Assembly (NCBI GenBank): GCA_028705785.1
Contig: JAQWCT010000183.1
Span: forward strand, 1 to 5,250
Direction: 5' to 3'
From: Sulfurospirillaceae bacterium
GTDB taxonomy: Bacteria; Campylobacterota; Campylobacteria; Campylobacterales; Sulfurospirillaceae
DNA length: 5,250 nucleotides
Notes under the pieces: generated by a model
What the model was told of the DNA's origin: nothing
The model's database searches: none
The model's input: the letters and a program-made list of their open reading frames with translations, nothing else
Made by a program: the position numbers and the translations under genes
Part shown: one piece after another, positions 4,851 to 5,250 of the stretch
How positions within the stretch are numbered: position 1 is the first letter of the stretch
Layout: each line of letters opens with the position of its first letter

Positions 4851-5250
4851 TTATTCGTAGTATTCGCTATCTAATTTATCGGTCACAAACATATGCCCTG
4901 GTGAATGCGTTATCGCAAAAGGGAGTTTCATCTTAGCAATTACATTTTGAGGTGTCACACCACACGGCCAAAAAAGTGGTATTTCATCTTCTTTGATGGC
5001 AATGCTATCTCCATAATCAGGATGCGCCACATCATTGATGCCTATCATTTCAGGGTAACCTACTTGGATGGGTGAACCATGCATCCGTGGGAAGTGACTG
5101 GTCACCACACACGCATCTGCCACTTTTTCTTTTTTGATGGGGCGCATACTCACCACCATCTCGCCACTAAAACCATCCACTTCTTGAAGCTTGATGTTAG
5201 TACGATACATCGCCACATTTTTTTGCTCATCCACATGACGCAGTGGCATC
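4851..5250 (-). CDS. DUF1445 / D-glutamate cyclase-like protein (putative hydro-lyase), C-terminal part
   Basis: The frame runs from the stop at 4853-4851 to the right edge, giving about 133 residues, roughly the C-terminal half of a family usually near 260 aa. The Met at 5249 (MPLRHV) is internal: in relatives this stretch lies mid-protein, so the true start is outside the window. Recognisable family blocks are MYRTNI (14-19 from that Met), VVSMRP (32-37), FPRMHGSP (53-60), HPDYGD (76-81), FWPCGVTPQ (93-101, Cys96) and FAITHSPGHM (111-120). Bacterial members (YcsI-like) are annotated as putative hydro-lyases; the mammalian homologue DGLUCY converts D-glutamate to 5-oxo-D-proline. The protein is probably cytosolic. 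The substrate in this organism is inferred only. It converges on the deacetylase gene with 16 bp between stops. Confidence 0.9.
   Translation of the reverse strand, partial: MPLRHVDEQKNVAMYRTNIKLQEVDGFSGEMVVSMRPIKKEKVADACVVTSHFPRMHGSPIQVGYPEMIGINDVAHPDYGDSIAIKEDEIPLFWPCGVTPQNVIAKMKLPFAITHSPGHMFVTDKLDSEYYE

Noticed and set aside
5247..5249. ATG at the right edge as the real start of the DUF1445 gene
   Set aside because: The family continues N-terminally of MPLRHV by about half the protein, so this Met is internal and the gene is cut by the window.
1..5250. Mobile element, CRISPR array, toxin-antitoxin or phage-defence system
   Set aside because: I found no transposase, terminal repeats, regular spacer repeats, or defence-type protein motifs on either strand.

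Overview
The window is an ordinary, gene-dense chromosomal stretch of a moderately AT-rich bacterium. Promoters show strong TATAAT boxes without a clear -35, ribosome sites are AAGGA-like, and the gene set recalls Campylobacterota. Sulfurospirillum or a relative is my best guess. This is inference from style and protein resemblance, not from a marker gene. I see no mobile element, CRISPR array, rRNA or tRNA.

Layout from left to right. (1) The 3' part of a YdfG-type short-chain dehydrogenase (+) enters from the left edge. (2) A 118-bp convergent spacer rich in inverted repeats follows. (3) A Bcr/CflA-type MFS drug exporter lies on the - strand. (4) A divergent spacer carries a TATAAT box facing each way with an 8-bp inverted repeat between them. 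(5) A two-gene + strand unit holds a VF530-family small DNA-binding protein and, 4 nt later, an EamA/DMT transporter with a TTG start. (6) A two-gene - strand unit holds an uncharacterised acidic 82-aa protein and a SnoaL-like NTF2-fold protein. Its last gene overlaps the end of the EamA gene by 26 bp, tail to tail. (7) A second divergent spacer has a symmetrical bidirectional -10 and, on the - strand, two hairpins, the second followed by a T-run. (8) A secreted polysaccharide deacetylase-like protein (+) has an altered first catalytic motif. (9) The C-terminal half of a DUF1445 / D-glutamate cyclase-like protein (-) runs off the right edge.

The genes do not form one pathway; they look like unrelated housekeeping, efflux and accessory functions packed in short units. 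I did not find a clear new multi-gene system. The points most worth a second look are regulatory: the operator-like repeat between the MFS exporter and the VF530 gene, and the leader or small-RNA-like structure upstream of the 82-aa gene. After these come the 82-aa/SnoaL pair, joined in one frame by a single stop codon, and the deacetylase with Met in place of the usual metal-binding Asp.
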